From: Schoenoplectus triqueter
Lineage: Eukaryota > Streptophyta > Magnoliopsida > Poales > Cyperaceae
Reading direction: 5' to 3'
Assembly (NCBI GenBank): GCA_964058805.1
Contig: CAXKVV010000022.1
Location: forward strand, 744,001 to 808,000
DNA: 64,000 nt
The notes under the pieces: model-generated
Seen by the model: only the letters and a program-made list of their open reading frames with translations
What the model was told of the DNA's origin: nothing
Databases searched by the model: none
Shown here: positions 23,801-34,600 of the stretch, piece by piece
Layout of the letters: each line of letters opens with the position of its first letter
Numbering within the stretch: position 1 is the first letter of the stretch
Position numbers and translations under genes: made by a program

Positions 23801-25460
23801 TTAAATTAAACGTTTTTATTTATTTAAACGTGTTGGTGTTTTAATGTGTTTGGGATCATAGGCTGCCTCCGAAACCATTGTATTTGTTCGGATTTTCATT
23901 ATTGAGACAGATCATATAATCATCTCCCAAATTCAGGTTTAAGTATTAATCAATTATTAGTTGCGCACGTTTTTAAGTCTACGGCACTTGCTAATTAGTC
24001 AATACATACTTTCAACCCGCTTATACCTTTTGGCCCATTTAACTCGATCAATTTATTTTTCGTATCCGTTCAGTTATGATTATCCGTCAAGGTGTTATTT
24101 TGCGCATATAACCCTTTAAGAGGTTATTACCACAAATCCATTTAGCCCCTTGAATTTATCAGTTTTCACAATTTGACTCCTAACTCATACGAGCTTTACA
24201 AATCAGCCCCTACATTCATTATATTTTCAATTCAGTCCCTGACAAGGGATATACCATATCAACAAAATTGCATAGTAGCAACAGAGGGACAAAAAGGTAT
24301 ACGGGTATAACAGTCAAGATCAGCAATCACAATATGCCAAACAACAAAGCGAAGTCAGCAGGTGTCAAAACCCCACAATGGCACAGCTCAATTCAGCAAG
24401 AGGAACCAAGTCCGCAAAATTAGGGGCACCCCCACTTCACTGGTACCGACCGGTACCAGTGTACTAGGGGCTCAATTCGCGACAGCAAAATAACATAGTA
24501 ACTAAAGGCATCACAAAATTGAACCAGACAACTCGTACACTGGAAGAACATACCAAACACAAATTTCAGTACCAACAGAGTCAAAAGGGGCAGAAACCAG
24601 GCAGCAAGAATTGCAGAGGCATCACAGCCGACACAAGAGACCAGCGAAGCCATAGAGGGAAAATAAGGGCACAAAACTAAGTCCTCGCTTCACTGGTACC
24701 GATTGGTACCAGTGTACCAAGGAACGACAATAATCCAAGAAAAGACAATTACAACCAGCACTGGGTCAGGGATCAATCAAATGCAGAACAACAATTCTAA
24801 GCAACCAATAACCAGCAACGAAACTACACACAGCCATGGTACCACTGGTACGGATTGATACCGCCCCAAACAACAAGCAAGCAACCACTACAGGGAAAAT
24901 TCACAAATACAAGTGCGGCTCAGCCGGCACAAGGCCTACACGGCCAGAGGAGGGAAAGGTGTTACCAGGGAAGGCACAAGGTAGCAAGGGAATCAATTAC
25001 AAGAGGGGCGGCAAGGGAAGAAAAGCGCGTCAGAGGGTGGCTGGCTCGGTTCTGATGGCGCCGAGGAGTGTGGCCAGCGGGGTGGTTTGAGACGGAGGTT
25101 GTTGGTCTCGGTTCAGTGATCGGAGCGGAGAGCTACAAGATCGAGTTAGTGGGGCCGATTCTGGTCGGAGGTGGATGACCCTGGTGCAGCCACGCCCAAA
25201 CTGGTTGTGTTGTCAACTCCAAGGACAACAGGAAGAAAGGTGAGGTTGCTGCGGTGTTCGGCTGAGAGCTCAGCCAAGCTCGATCTGGGGGGTTTAGCGG
25301 CAACTCTGATTTATTACAGAGGGGAAAAAAAGAGAAAAAGGGGTTTACGGAAATGAGAAGAAGAAAGAAGGGGTGAGGGATGGTGTCGCCAGCGGAAGTC
25401 AGAGGGGGAAAAAAGAAAAGGGAAAAAGGGTTTCTGGGTAGGGAGGGAGAGAGAGAGAGA

Positions 25461-25497
<37 letters not shown>

Positions 25498-26117
25498 GAG
25501 GAAAATGAATGGAGAGAGAGAGTGAGTGATGGATGGGATGGGTGTTAAAGAGGAGAGAGGGATGAGATTGGGATCTTCTGTGGCGGATTTGTACGGTCGT
25601 TTGCGTGACAGTCATAAGTCTTAATTTAATTTATCCATTTCTTATTTTATTGATGATTCGATTACCAGAACTTGTCGCAACTAACCGATCTATATTCTTT
25701 AAATTTAATCGTTAATTTAGATTTTATAAATCCATAATTTTTCTTTTAATTAATTATTATTTTATTCTGTTGTAAGAGACGAGTTTGACTTTAATATTTT
25801 AGATTTCGTTATAAATGTTATTTCTTTAATTTAAATTAGATCAACATGATTTGTGTTAGTTATTGAATTTAATGTTATAAAATTTATATTTTTATAACTT
25901 TTAATTTGATCTTTGGTTCTATTATTAGATATCTATTCTCACTTAGCTTTATTTATCGATTTATTATTATTATTATTATTATTATCATTATTATTATTAT
26001 ATATATATTCTTTTATATCATTAATTAATAGTTCAAGTTATTTATTAATTTATGCTAAATTATTTTAATTATCCTCTTAATTATTATTGTTGTTTAATTA
26101 AATTTTATGGTTTAACA
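20834..26117 (-). repeat. 5' LTR (minus orientation) of LARD-like element, 5284 bp
   Basis: Nearly identical to the copy at 13849-19090. By eye I find about 14 substitutions, a 45-bp tandem duplication at about 21536-21610 that the other LTR lacks, a GA tract six bases shorter and one extra TTA unit. Those indels account exactly for the 42-bp length difference. Confidence 0.93.
21536..21610. repeat. 45-bp tandem duplication present in one LTR only
   Basis: CGGGCACTACCAGGGCCCAA and the bases after it occur twice here, 45 bp apart. The other LTR has one copy (about 14550-14580). It arose after insertion, or was lost there after insertion, since the two LTRs are made identical at insertion. Confidence 0.9.
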
Positions 26118-26122
26118 AATAG
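26118..26122. repeat. Target site duplication AATAG, right copy
   Basis: AATAG follows the final CA of the LTR at 26117, matching 13844-13848. The copia gag reading resumes across it. Confidence 0.95.
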
Positions 26123-29100
26123 TCAGGTTAATTGAGCTCAAACTCGCCAGGATGAGGGAGCCGAAATGGTAACAGTAGAAGAAAACCCGATGTAGAATGC
26201 TACAATTACGGGAAACACGGGCATATTGCTCGAGATTGTTGAGCAGAAAAGAAGGTAGAAAGTAAAGCCAACTACGCTGAGGTGATAGAAGACTAGAAAA
26301 TGCTGTTGATGGCACAGCCACCGTCGACCTCGGGATGTGACACTGTGTGGTATCTAGACACAGGAGCCAGCAATCACATGACCGGTCACAAGCATTTATT
26401 TGCTGATATGACTGAGTTAGCCAGAGCAGTGTCCTTCGGAGATACCTCAAAGGTGGAGGTCAAAGGAAAATGATCTGTGAAGTTTCTCCAGAAGAATGAG
26501 AAACTTGGGATGGTAGAAAATGTCTACTACATTTCGGAGATAAAGAGCAACATTTTGAGTGTAAGCCAACTGATGAAAAAAGGGTTTGAAATTTTCATGA
26601 AGAAGAGAACTCTACATTTGAAGGATAGCCGAGGAAGAGCTATCACTTGAGTCGAAGTAGGGGAGAACATAATGTTTAAGCTGAACTTACGAAGGATCGA
26701 GGAGAAATATCTCAAGATCAACAAGAAAGACGAAGCCGGGTTATGACACATGAGGTTCGGACATCTGGGTTACAGTGGCCTCAGAGATTTAGTAAAAAAA
26801 CAATCAGTGGAAGGACCGCCGAATCTCAACTTCGAGAACAAGTTCTACGAAGGGTGCGTGATAGGGAAATAGACGAGAAGACAATTCGGGAAGACTAAGT
26901 ATTCGGCAACTAGACCCCTCGAGTTGATCCATACCGACATCTGTGGACCGATCACCCCAGGCTCATACAGTGGGAAGAAGTACTTCATCACTTTCATCGA
27001 TGACTATTCAAGAAAGTGTTTGGTGTACTTCCTCGAGAAGAAGTTTGAGACATTTGAGAAAACAACGGGAAAGAACATTCGGTTTCTGAGATCGGACAGA
27101 GGCGGTAAGTACCTGTCCAATGAAATCAAGTCATACTGCGAGAATCATGGGATCCACAGATTTTTTACAGCATCTTACACACCACAGCAGAATGGCGTCG
27201 CTGAGAGAAAGAACAGGACAAATCTTGACATGGTGAGATCAATGATCAAAACCAAGGAAATGCCGAAGGAATTTTGGGCCTAAACTGTGCGATGTGCGGT
27301 GTACATACAGAACCGATACCCGCATGCATTTCTCAATAACAAGACCCCCCAAGAACTCTGGAGTGGCAACAATCCAAATGTTGCACAACTCAAGGTATTC
27401 AGGAGCATAGCATATGGAAAAATCCCAGACCCGAAGAGAACCAAGCTCAAAGACAAAAGTAAGAAGTATGTGTTCATTGGATACAATGAAAAATCCAAGG
27501 CATACAAACTCTATGATCCAATCGAGAAGAAACTCGTGATTAGTAGAGATATCGAGCTGAATGAGGATGCTCGTTGGGACTGGAAGAACCAGCAAGAAGA
27601 GATGCCAACTGAGGAAGTCGAGTTGAGACTCCTAGTTCGAAATGGTGGAGCTTCGAGTTCGAGAAACTCTGAAGAAGACTCCAATTCGGGAAGCTCAGAG
27701 GAAGCTGAAATCGAACCAAGAAATCCAAGATTTCGGGATCTTTGAGATCTCTATGAGACAACCGGTGAGGTGCACCAAGCATGTCTGCTAGACGATGCCG
27801 AGACTATCTCATTCGAGGAAGTAGTTCGAGATTCAAAATGGAAAGCTGCGATGGACGAAGAGATGAAGGGAATCGAGAAGAATGAAATTTGGGAGATGAC
27901 AAATCTGCCCACAGGGCACAAACCGATTGGTGTGAAGTGGGTGTACAAGAAGAAAATTACCCCACAAGGCACAAGATGAGACTCGTGGTCAAAGGATATC
28001 GGCAGAAGACCGGAATCGACTATGATGAGGTATTTGCCTAGTAACACGAATTGAGACAATTCGACTGCTGATCTCGCAGGCTGCACAGAATGAATGGCCG
28101 GTACATCAGATGGATGTAAAGTCGGTGTTCCTGAATGGTGTGCTCGAAGAGGAAGTGTACGTTGAACAACCCCTCGAGTACATGAAGCTCGAGAAAGAGC
28201 ATAAGGTGCTCATACTGAAGAAAGTGTTATACGAGTTAAAGCAAGCCCCGAGAGCGTTGAACACTCGTATTGATAGCTACTTCAAGGAGAATGACTTCAA
28301 ATAGTGTCCCTTCGAAGCGGTCATCTATGTGAAGGCACACAATGATGAACTCCTGATCGTCGCACTGTATGTGGATGATCTGATCTTCATGGGTAACAGC
28401 CAAAGGCTCATTAACGAGTTCAAAAAAGCGATGAAACTCGAGTTCGAGATGACAGACATTAGGATGATGAGGTACTTTCTCGGTCTTGAGATCAAACAGG
28501 AGAAGTCGGGAATATTTGTATCTCAAGGAGCATATGCCCGAGAAATTCTCCAGAAGTTTGGTATGCATGATTGTAACCCGGTAGCAACACCGATGGAACT
28601 CAATGCCAAGTTATCAAAACTCGAAGGAGGAGAGGCTGTGGACTCAAACACCTACCGGAGTATAATTGGAAGTCTAAGGTACCTGACTTGCACAAGGTCT
28701 GACATAGCATTTATCGTGGGGGTCGCAAGCCGATTCATGGAGGACCCGAGACACTCACACTTGAAAGCTGTGAAAAGGATTCTCAGATATGTCAAAGGGA
28801 CAGAGGACCTCAGGTTACTTTACCAAAAGACTGACATTTTTGAACTTGCACGTTATGTAGACAGTGACTGATGCGGTGACATTGATAATCGAAAGAGCAC
28901 CACGGGATATACATTCTTCATGGGAGGCATTGCCTTCACATGGCTATCGAAGAAGCAACCCATCGTCACATTGTCGACCTGTGAAGCCGAGTATGTCGCA
29001 GCATCACTCGGTGTGAGCTATGTAATCTGGCTCAGAAGACTGTTGCAGGAGCTGAAGTGCCCACAACTTGAATCGATTGAGATTAGAGTTGATAACAAGT

Positions 29101-29312
29101 CGGCTATGGAGTGAGCCAAGAACTCGATATATCATGAGAGGAGCAAATACATCGATGTGAGTTTTCACTCAATCCGGGAACATATCAAGGATGGGGAAGT
29201 TCGAGTTGTTCATGTGCAGAGCAATGAACAAGCTGCAGACATTTTCACAAAGGCTTTGCCGAAATCATTATTTGAGAACTGCAAGCAGATGCTCGGGATG
29301 ATGAATAAGTGA
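26123..29312 (+). pseudogene. Copia B gag end, protease, integrase, RT, RNase H
   Basis: The order is that of Ty1/copia. The CCHC zinc knuckle is at about 26200. Protease at about 26350 has WYLDTGASNHM with the catalytic DTGAS. The pre-integrase zinc region at 26745-26880 has HMRFGHLG, but the first Cys of the usual CEGC reads Tyr. The integrase core at 26924-27283 has all three acids (HTDICGP, RSDRGGKY, NGVAERKNRT). Next come the integrase end and linker at 27287-27745. RT spans 27770-28570 with GVKWVYKKK, MDVKSVFLNG and YVDDL, and RNase H spans 28900-29312 with STCEAEYVAAS, DNKSAME and DIFTKALPKSL. In-frame stops and at least one frameshift (about 27976) disrupt it in every domain. The frame closes with a stop at 29312. 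Confidence 0.9.
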
Positions 29313-29320
29313 GACTTGAG

Positions 29321-29332
29321 TTTAAGGGAGGA
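29321..29332 (+). other. Polypurine tract of copia B
   Basis: TTTAAGGGAGGA lies immediately before the TG of the 3' LTR, as expected for a plus-strand primer. Confidence 0.85.
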
Positions 29333-29455
29333 TGTTGGGAGTAGTAAACTCGAAGTCCCGATCCCGAAGGACCAAGAACTTGGGAACCCGACCACCTCGA
29401 GGAACCCCATACCAAAATCGAGGAGACAGCAACAGCAGACGAGCAAAAGCCCATA
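29333..29455 (+). repeat. Truncated 3' LTR of copia B
   Basis: It starts TGTTGGGAG and follows the 5' LTR for about 120 bp at roughly 85-90% identity by eye, then stops matching near 29455. About 550 bp of LTR is missing. The next bases (about 29467-29486, TGCTTTCACTCAATCCGG) resemble the RNase H stretch at 29162-29178, so the break was a rearrangement and not a clean deletion. Confidence 0.82.
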
Positions 29456-29491
29456 CCGAAACCAATGTGTGCTTTCACTCAATCCGGTAAA

Positions 29492-29632
29492 CTTACAGCG
29501 ATTTTTAGCTAACAACTGCTGTAAACTTAACAGCGATTTTTTTTTAACAACCGTTGTAAACTCATTTACAACGGTTTTTAACTGAAAACCGCTGTAAATG
29601 GTGCGCTGCAAAATGAGTTTTCTGACGTAGTG
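29492..29632. mobile_element. CACTA terminal relic
   Basis: Subterminal units (ACAGCGATTTTTAGC, TTTACAACGGTTTTTAAC, GAAAACCGCTGTAAATG) are followed by GCGCTGCAAAA and the end GACGTAGTG. This closely matches the right end of the CACTA element at 9191, so it belongs to the same family. The rest of this element is absent; its left side joins the truncated copia LTR. Confidence 0.85.
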
Positions 29633-31085
29633 AATGTTAGACCCAACAAATGAGATCCAAGCACAACCTGCCAATGGTGGCAGATGGAGCTTTGACGAAG
29701 AGTTCCTTCAAGCATTGATCAAGGATGCCCCATAGTCAAAATACAAGGAGCACGTATAAGCACTGCTTGGTAAGTCTACAATGGTCATGGTGGACCATAT
29801 AATCACTCAGCAGTCGCCACAATTGAGTCTACTTCGTTAACAGATAATGCTAACTCGGCAACACCGTTATCAATCACTATAGGAAAGCAACAAGTGCCCC
29901 TACCTTGTCGTGAATCTTCAAGGGTTGCACTATTATCTAATACAACTCTAGAAAAGAATGACTCTAACTATACAAAAAATAAAGAAGTATGCACTCCAGT
30001 TCAGGATGGAAAAAATTGATTCAAGGTAAAAACTCATTTTAAAATTTATATTAAGGGTCGATCTGCGGCAAGCTCAGACAGACAGCGCACAGGGGGCTCA
30101 GAAGCATAGTCTGGTCCGAGTGTAGGCCTATAGCTCACAGGGGTACAAACATTACAAAAGGAAAAGTTGTCCTCAGCCCATCCCCAAGCATGATAAAGAA
30201 AAGGCTTTTTATGGGTTTCATTAATTAGCCCAAAGAGTAAACCTTCCAAATCGGCTGAGGTAATTGCACCTTCACTCGACCCCTATTCCAAATCCAACAT
30301 GTGGGCTAACCACGCAGGGCTCATCCATAAGTAAGGCTTAAGCGGCACAGGTCAATCTCCAGCACAATACTTCAAATCCATCTGTGATCCACCAACATGA
30401 GCAAAGCACCGAAATTTCTCCCAGCAAAAGGCCAATCACACTTGTCAAAAGAAAGCAAAGTGGCAACTGGAATATTCGGCGTTTGTTCTCCGTCATAGTG
30501 CACGCAAGGTCAAGAAATCATAGCTATACTTAGGGATTATTTTGACTCCAACAAAATTATGCACAAAGTCCAATACTAAGAGGCTGGAGGTCGGTAAGGC
30601 AATAATGCAACATAAAATCATCGAGATTCTTACGACGAAATAAATATCCGTGAAACTATTGTCACCTCAACAAATTATGGTCATGCAGGAGCTCAGTGGC
30701 ATAGGAAAGGAGAAACCTGATCTCATGGAGGAAGAACCAACTGAGATGAGCAAAGTGAAGGGGAAGGAACTAATGAAATGGGGGACTAAGAAGAAGAGGA
30801 AGGGTACATGTTGTTTGACGATGATGAGCTAATTGATGTATACTTCCATATGGAGGAATACAAGAACGAGTATGGTAATCAGGAAGAGGACAAGATGCTG
30901 GATGAAGACCTTCATGATGAGGAAGAGCCGTTGGCAAAGGCAAAGGGCGATTATGGCAACTGATGTCATTGCTTCGACAATGGGTTAGTTCAATTTTGTT
31001 ACCAATAAGGTAGAATCAGCTAATTGTATGCTGACTGGTAAAGATTCTTGATGAGTTTGTGTTGCTTTTGTTTTTATGTTTTTTC

Positions 31086-31874
31086 AATGAATCTCAGATC
31101 TATCTCTATTCTCAATTGGAATGTACATAGCATTGGAGATCCGTAAAAATGCTGATTTACGGATCATAATTGTTTTCCTATAGGCATATAAAATCATCAT
31201 GGAGATCCGTAAAACAATTATCTTTTCACATGATGATTTTATATGCCTATAGGAAACAAAATGGGTTGGATATGATATGTTTAAAATTCGAAAGCTGACT
31301 GGTAGACATTACAATCAATTTGTAGATATTGATGCAAAACACATCATTCATGGGACATGTCAGGGGAAGAATTCTAACATTATTAAGTGATAAAATTTTA
31401 GCTATTAACATCATATAAAACACAAAATACACTTTCTATTTATGTCCAAATAGAAATTAGTTTTACTTTTGTCCTTACTAATGTATATGTTCCGTCCTCA
31501 CCATTACTCGAGTTAGCATTCATTAATGAATATTGAAGGGAACTTAGTATAAGATTTGATTTACCTTGGAATATCTAGACTTCAATTTAATACGATCAAT
31601 GAATGATACAATCTCCTCAAATGTCAATATGGGACACATCTTAGAATTTAATTATCTCTTTAGTGTTACCGGGTTGCAAAAAATTCCTATAATAGAAAGG
31701 ATTTTTAATTACACTAACAAACAACCTACTCCAACCCTTTCAAAACTAGACCATATCTTTTACAACACCCGTTGTCTTCATGAGTCTATGCAACAACTAC
31801 AACCGTCACTAATTGACTTACCAGTAGGTACTTCTGATCATATGCCCCCCTTTAATTACAGATCAAAAGGGTAA
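31086..31874 (+). pseudogene. LINE ORF2 endonuclease relic
   Basis: The N-terminus reads ISILNWNVHSIGDP, the usual start of an APE-type LINE endonuclease (xSWNxRGxG), and then a stop. A foldback rearrangement at 31134-31260 disrupts the next part. At 31566-31874, YLDFNLIRSMND, PTPTLSKLDHIFYN and GTSDHMP correspond to the last third of the domain, including the SDH catalytic motif. Confidence 0.8.
31174..31256. repeat. Snap-back inverted duplication in LINE
   Basis: A 27-bp perfect stem: TTTCCTATAGGCATATAAAA plus seven more bases at 31174-31200, and its complement at 31230-31256. GGAGATCCGTAAAA also occurs directly twice (from about 31134 and at 31201). The arrangement looks like a template-switch event in the LINE sequence. 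Confidence 0.85.
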
Positions 31875-32310
31875 ATGCACATCGAAAAAGGTCTTTAAAA
31901 CTAGAAAGATACTGGTTAAGATATGAAGAGGTCAAGGAACCGGTTCAAAACATTTTGGTTCAACCGGCTAACACAAACAACCTTGCGATTAACCTGATAA
32001 TCAAGCTTAAATGGATAAAAGCGGGCTGTGACAAATTGAGCTACAAGAAAAATTTATAATATAAATCGTCACATAAAAAGATGCAAACAAATGGTACAAT
32101 TACTGGATAGAGTAGAGGAAAATTGGAACCCAACCATGTTAGAATTCCAACTATGTATTCAACTTAGGGAACACATTTTTCAACTAGCTACCATGCATAC
32201 TTGAGATTAAATGGCAGCAATGCACATCGATCTTCTGGTTAAAACTAGAGGACAAGAACAATAGGTACTTCTACACAGTGGCAACTGCTCGAAAGAAATA
32301 TAACACAATA

Positions 32311-32760
32311 TCTTTTTTTTTTGAAGTAGTGGGCGATTGCTGATTTCATTCAAGTTTAAAATATTTATAATAGTTACATAATATCCGTACAAGAAGAAAA
32401 ATAAGAAGAAAAGAAAGAGAGATACCGGAACCTTATAAGATAGTCAATTATTATAAATCTAAAAATTCTAAAACTCTTCAAGAATGCTCACTGCTCCTAA
32501 TTTTTTGTCATAACTCAGCGTCGAGGATCACCTTCATAGTTAGACTATAAGATGTCAGGCTCTTATTTTCGAAGATGCGTCTATTTCTCTCTTTTCATAT
32601 GTTCCAGCAGACTACTGCGTATTTGCTTGCTACTCCAGAGTTTGCTAGCCTTCCAGCATCCAGTATGCGGGAGAGATATATGACAGAAGATGGAAGCTGG
32701 TGATTGTTTGGTAGGATGTCGTTTCAGGTCCGTCGTGTGAAGGAGCATGATAAGAAGATG
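32311..32760 (-). mobile_element. 3' end of a second LINE, inserted antisense
   Basis: Read on the minus strand, the sequence gives KERNRRIFENKS in the frame YAVVCWNI-stop-KERNRRIF, matching the WxIWKERNxRxF motif near the end of plant L1 ORF2 proteins. It continues for ~250 bp of 3' untranslated-like DNA and ends in a ten-base A run (plus-strand T run 32313-32322). It is a 5'-truncated copy, as usual for L1 insertions. The target duplication was not identified. It interrupts the RT region of the plus-strand LINE. Confidence 0.7.
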
Positions 32761-32923
32761 TGATATGTCATAAATGTTAGACCAAACACTCTAAATACAC
32801 ATCCTTGTATAGCATATACTTTCACTGAATACTACAAAAGGACTTCTTGGGTCAGCTCATAATTTCACATCACCATTCAACCTTAACATACTAAACTTCA
32901 AAGATATTGATCTTCATAGTTTA

Positions 32924-34160
32924 GTGCAACCCATTACAAAGAATGAGATCAAGAAGACGTTCTCCTTGGCAAAAGGGAAGTTAGCAGGGGCAGATGAATT
33001 CCCTGCTGAATTCTTTCAACAATATTGGGAAATGGTCAAGGGAGAGGTATGCCAAGCTGTATATGCCTTCTATCGAAATGAGTTAGATTTATGGAGGGTT
33101 AACCAAGCTACAATAATATTGGCAGCTAAGAAACAAGGGGCCAGACAGTTGGATCATTATTGACCAGCTAACATAATACCATACCTAATTAAGATTATAT
33201 TTAAGCTGCTAGCAATACGGTTGAAACCTCACATGCCAAAATGGTCCATGAAAACAAAACAACTTTTACTAACAATAGGTCGATCATGAAAACCTTTCTT
33301 ATGCAAGGGAATCAATAACATCCAGCAAAAATGCATAATTCCATCCGTGCCATTCAAAATTGACTTTACTAAAGCTTTCAATTCAGTTTGGTAGGAATTC
33401 AATCTTAAATTACTTTTCAAAAAGAAATTCCCAACGACATGGGTTCAGTGGGTTAAGAATTTATTCATATTGATAAATGGGATACTATCACAACCATTCT
33501 ATCACAAATGAGGGTTGAGAGGGACCCAGTCTCGTCCCTAATTTTTGTTTTAGTGACAGATGTTCTACAAAGAATAATACAACACTCTCGAATAGAATTG
33601 CTCACACTACCAATGGTGCAAAATATAGCACTACAATTCACCGATGACACATTGATAATCTCGGCCGCACACCCAAATACCCTGAAAACTATTACCAAAA
33701 TCTTAAGGGTTTATGCTCAAACAACTGGACTCACTATTAACTTCCAAAAAAAGAGTTCATACCTATAGCTATTCCAACACATTTGCACAACATGGTCGAA
33801 GCTCTATTGCAATGTCACAAAAAAAAATTCCTATTCGGCATCTCGGGTTATCACTATCATACAAGAAACTAATCAAAGAAGACTTCTTGCTGATAATATC
33901 AAAGGTACAATCAAGACTAGCAGGACGAAAATTAGATATTCTTTCACCAGCAGGACGTAGAATTCTACTGAACTCCATTTTTAATGAACTTCCAATGCAT
34001 TATATGCAAGTGTTTAAATTGTCTTCTTGGCTATTAGGCATCTTGAAAGAGAAGCAAGAAATTTCTTTTGGAGAGAAGAATAAATGTATGGGTGGTTATT
34101 GCCTCATCAATTGGGAAAAAGTGTCTTCCAAAAATACGTTGGGGGTTGGAAATTCTTAAT
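32924..34160 (+). pseudogene. LINE ORF2 reverse transcriptase relic
   Basis: Frame 32924-33163 has KGKLAGADEFPAEFFQQYWE (usual kAPGPDGFpxxFFqxyW) and NQATIILAAKKQGARQLDHY, with a stop at the RPI position, continuing weakly to LLAIRLKPHMP at about 33230. Frame 33508-33768 has RDPVSSLIFVLVTDVLQRII and FTDDTLII, the FADD active-site box with T for A. Another frame (33713-34159) has IRHLGLSLSYKK and LSPAGRRILLNSIFNELP, the conserved part after RT. Frame changes between these blocks show decay. Confidence 0.85.
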
Positions 34161-34600
34161 ATTAGAGTACAGAACATCGCCTTTCTGCTCAACTAATTAT
34201 GAAAAAATTGAGGGCTCAACCCGATTCTAAGTGGGCCACAATGTTGTTTCAGCACTATGGGACTGCACCGTTCACTGACCAACACGATATGTCATTCTTT
34301 ATGAAGGACATTTCGCAACTAACACCGATTATAAATGCAGCTATTACAGAACAGGGGACACTTGCGATTTGGGATTGAGATAAAATAAGATCTTTCACAG
34401 TAGCATCTGCCTACAGAATGCTGATCCATCCAGGTGATATATAATACTCGCCTATCAGGAAGCTAAAGATCTTGAGAGAGTTAAAATATTTGGGTGGCTT
34501 GTTAAACTCAATAGATTTCTTACTCAGGATAATTTGATCAAGAGATGATGGCCGCATCAACCGCAATGCATTATGTGTGCTGTACGTAGGGGTAATTGAG

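Larger units (their letters stand above)
13849..26117 (-). mobile_element. LARD-like non-autonomous LTR retrotransposon
   Basis: Two direct repeats (13849-19090 and 20834-26117) flank a 1743-bp interior. Orientation is minus: initiator-tRNA primer site GCTCTGATACCA (plus-strand view, 20814-20825) lies next to the right repeat, and a polypurine tract (19091-19107) next to the left one. A 5-bp AATAG duplication flanks the whole. The interior has no gag, protease, integrase or RT that I can find, so replication would need another element's proteins. The phrase TTTCGAGGACGAAAC just before the polypurine tract is typical of the end of pol in Tekay/Del-like Ty3/gypsy chromoviruses, which suggests the parent. 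The two LTRs differ at only about 14 bases plus three indels, so insertion was recent. Confidence 0.93.
12409..29455 (+). mobile_element. Ty1/copia retrotransposon (copia B), interrupted
   Basis: The 5' LTR (12409-13079), tRNA-iMet primer site (13083), gag (from 13097), protease, integrase, RT, RNase H, polypurine tract (29321-29332) and a truncated 3' LTR (29333 to about 29455) are all in plus-strand copia order. A 12.3-kb LTR element with its target duplication (13849-26122) splits gag. Coding parts carry many in-frame stops, so it is an old, inactive copy. The 3' LTR ends after ~120 bp, where a short stretch resembling RNase H sequence and then a CACTA end relic follow. Its motifs resemble those of copia A and Tnt1-like elements. 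Confidence 0.92.
29640..34600 (+). mobile_element. Decayed L1-type LINE
   Basis: An endonuclease start at 31086 (MNLRSISILNWNVHSIGDP), an endonuclease C-terminal part at 31566-31874, an RT at 32924-33770 and a C-terminal region at about 33770-34160 follow L1 ORF2 order on the plus strand. The stretch 29640-31085 has no good match but could be the ORF1 region or older DNA, so the left limit is a guess. Stops, frameshifts and a second LINE fragment inserted antisense (about 32311-32760) make it inactive. I found no clear poly(A) tail or target duplication; the right limit is approximate. Confidence 0.75.

Noticed and set aside
13849..26117. Segmental tandem duplication of ~5.2 kb
   Set aside because: TG/CA borders, a 5-bp target duplication, a primer site and a polypurine tract show a single LTR-retrotransposon insertion.
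30046..30249. Minus frame of 67 codons as a gene
   Set aside because: No family match, inside a decayed LINE region, and no supporting signals.
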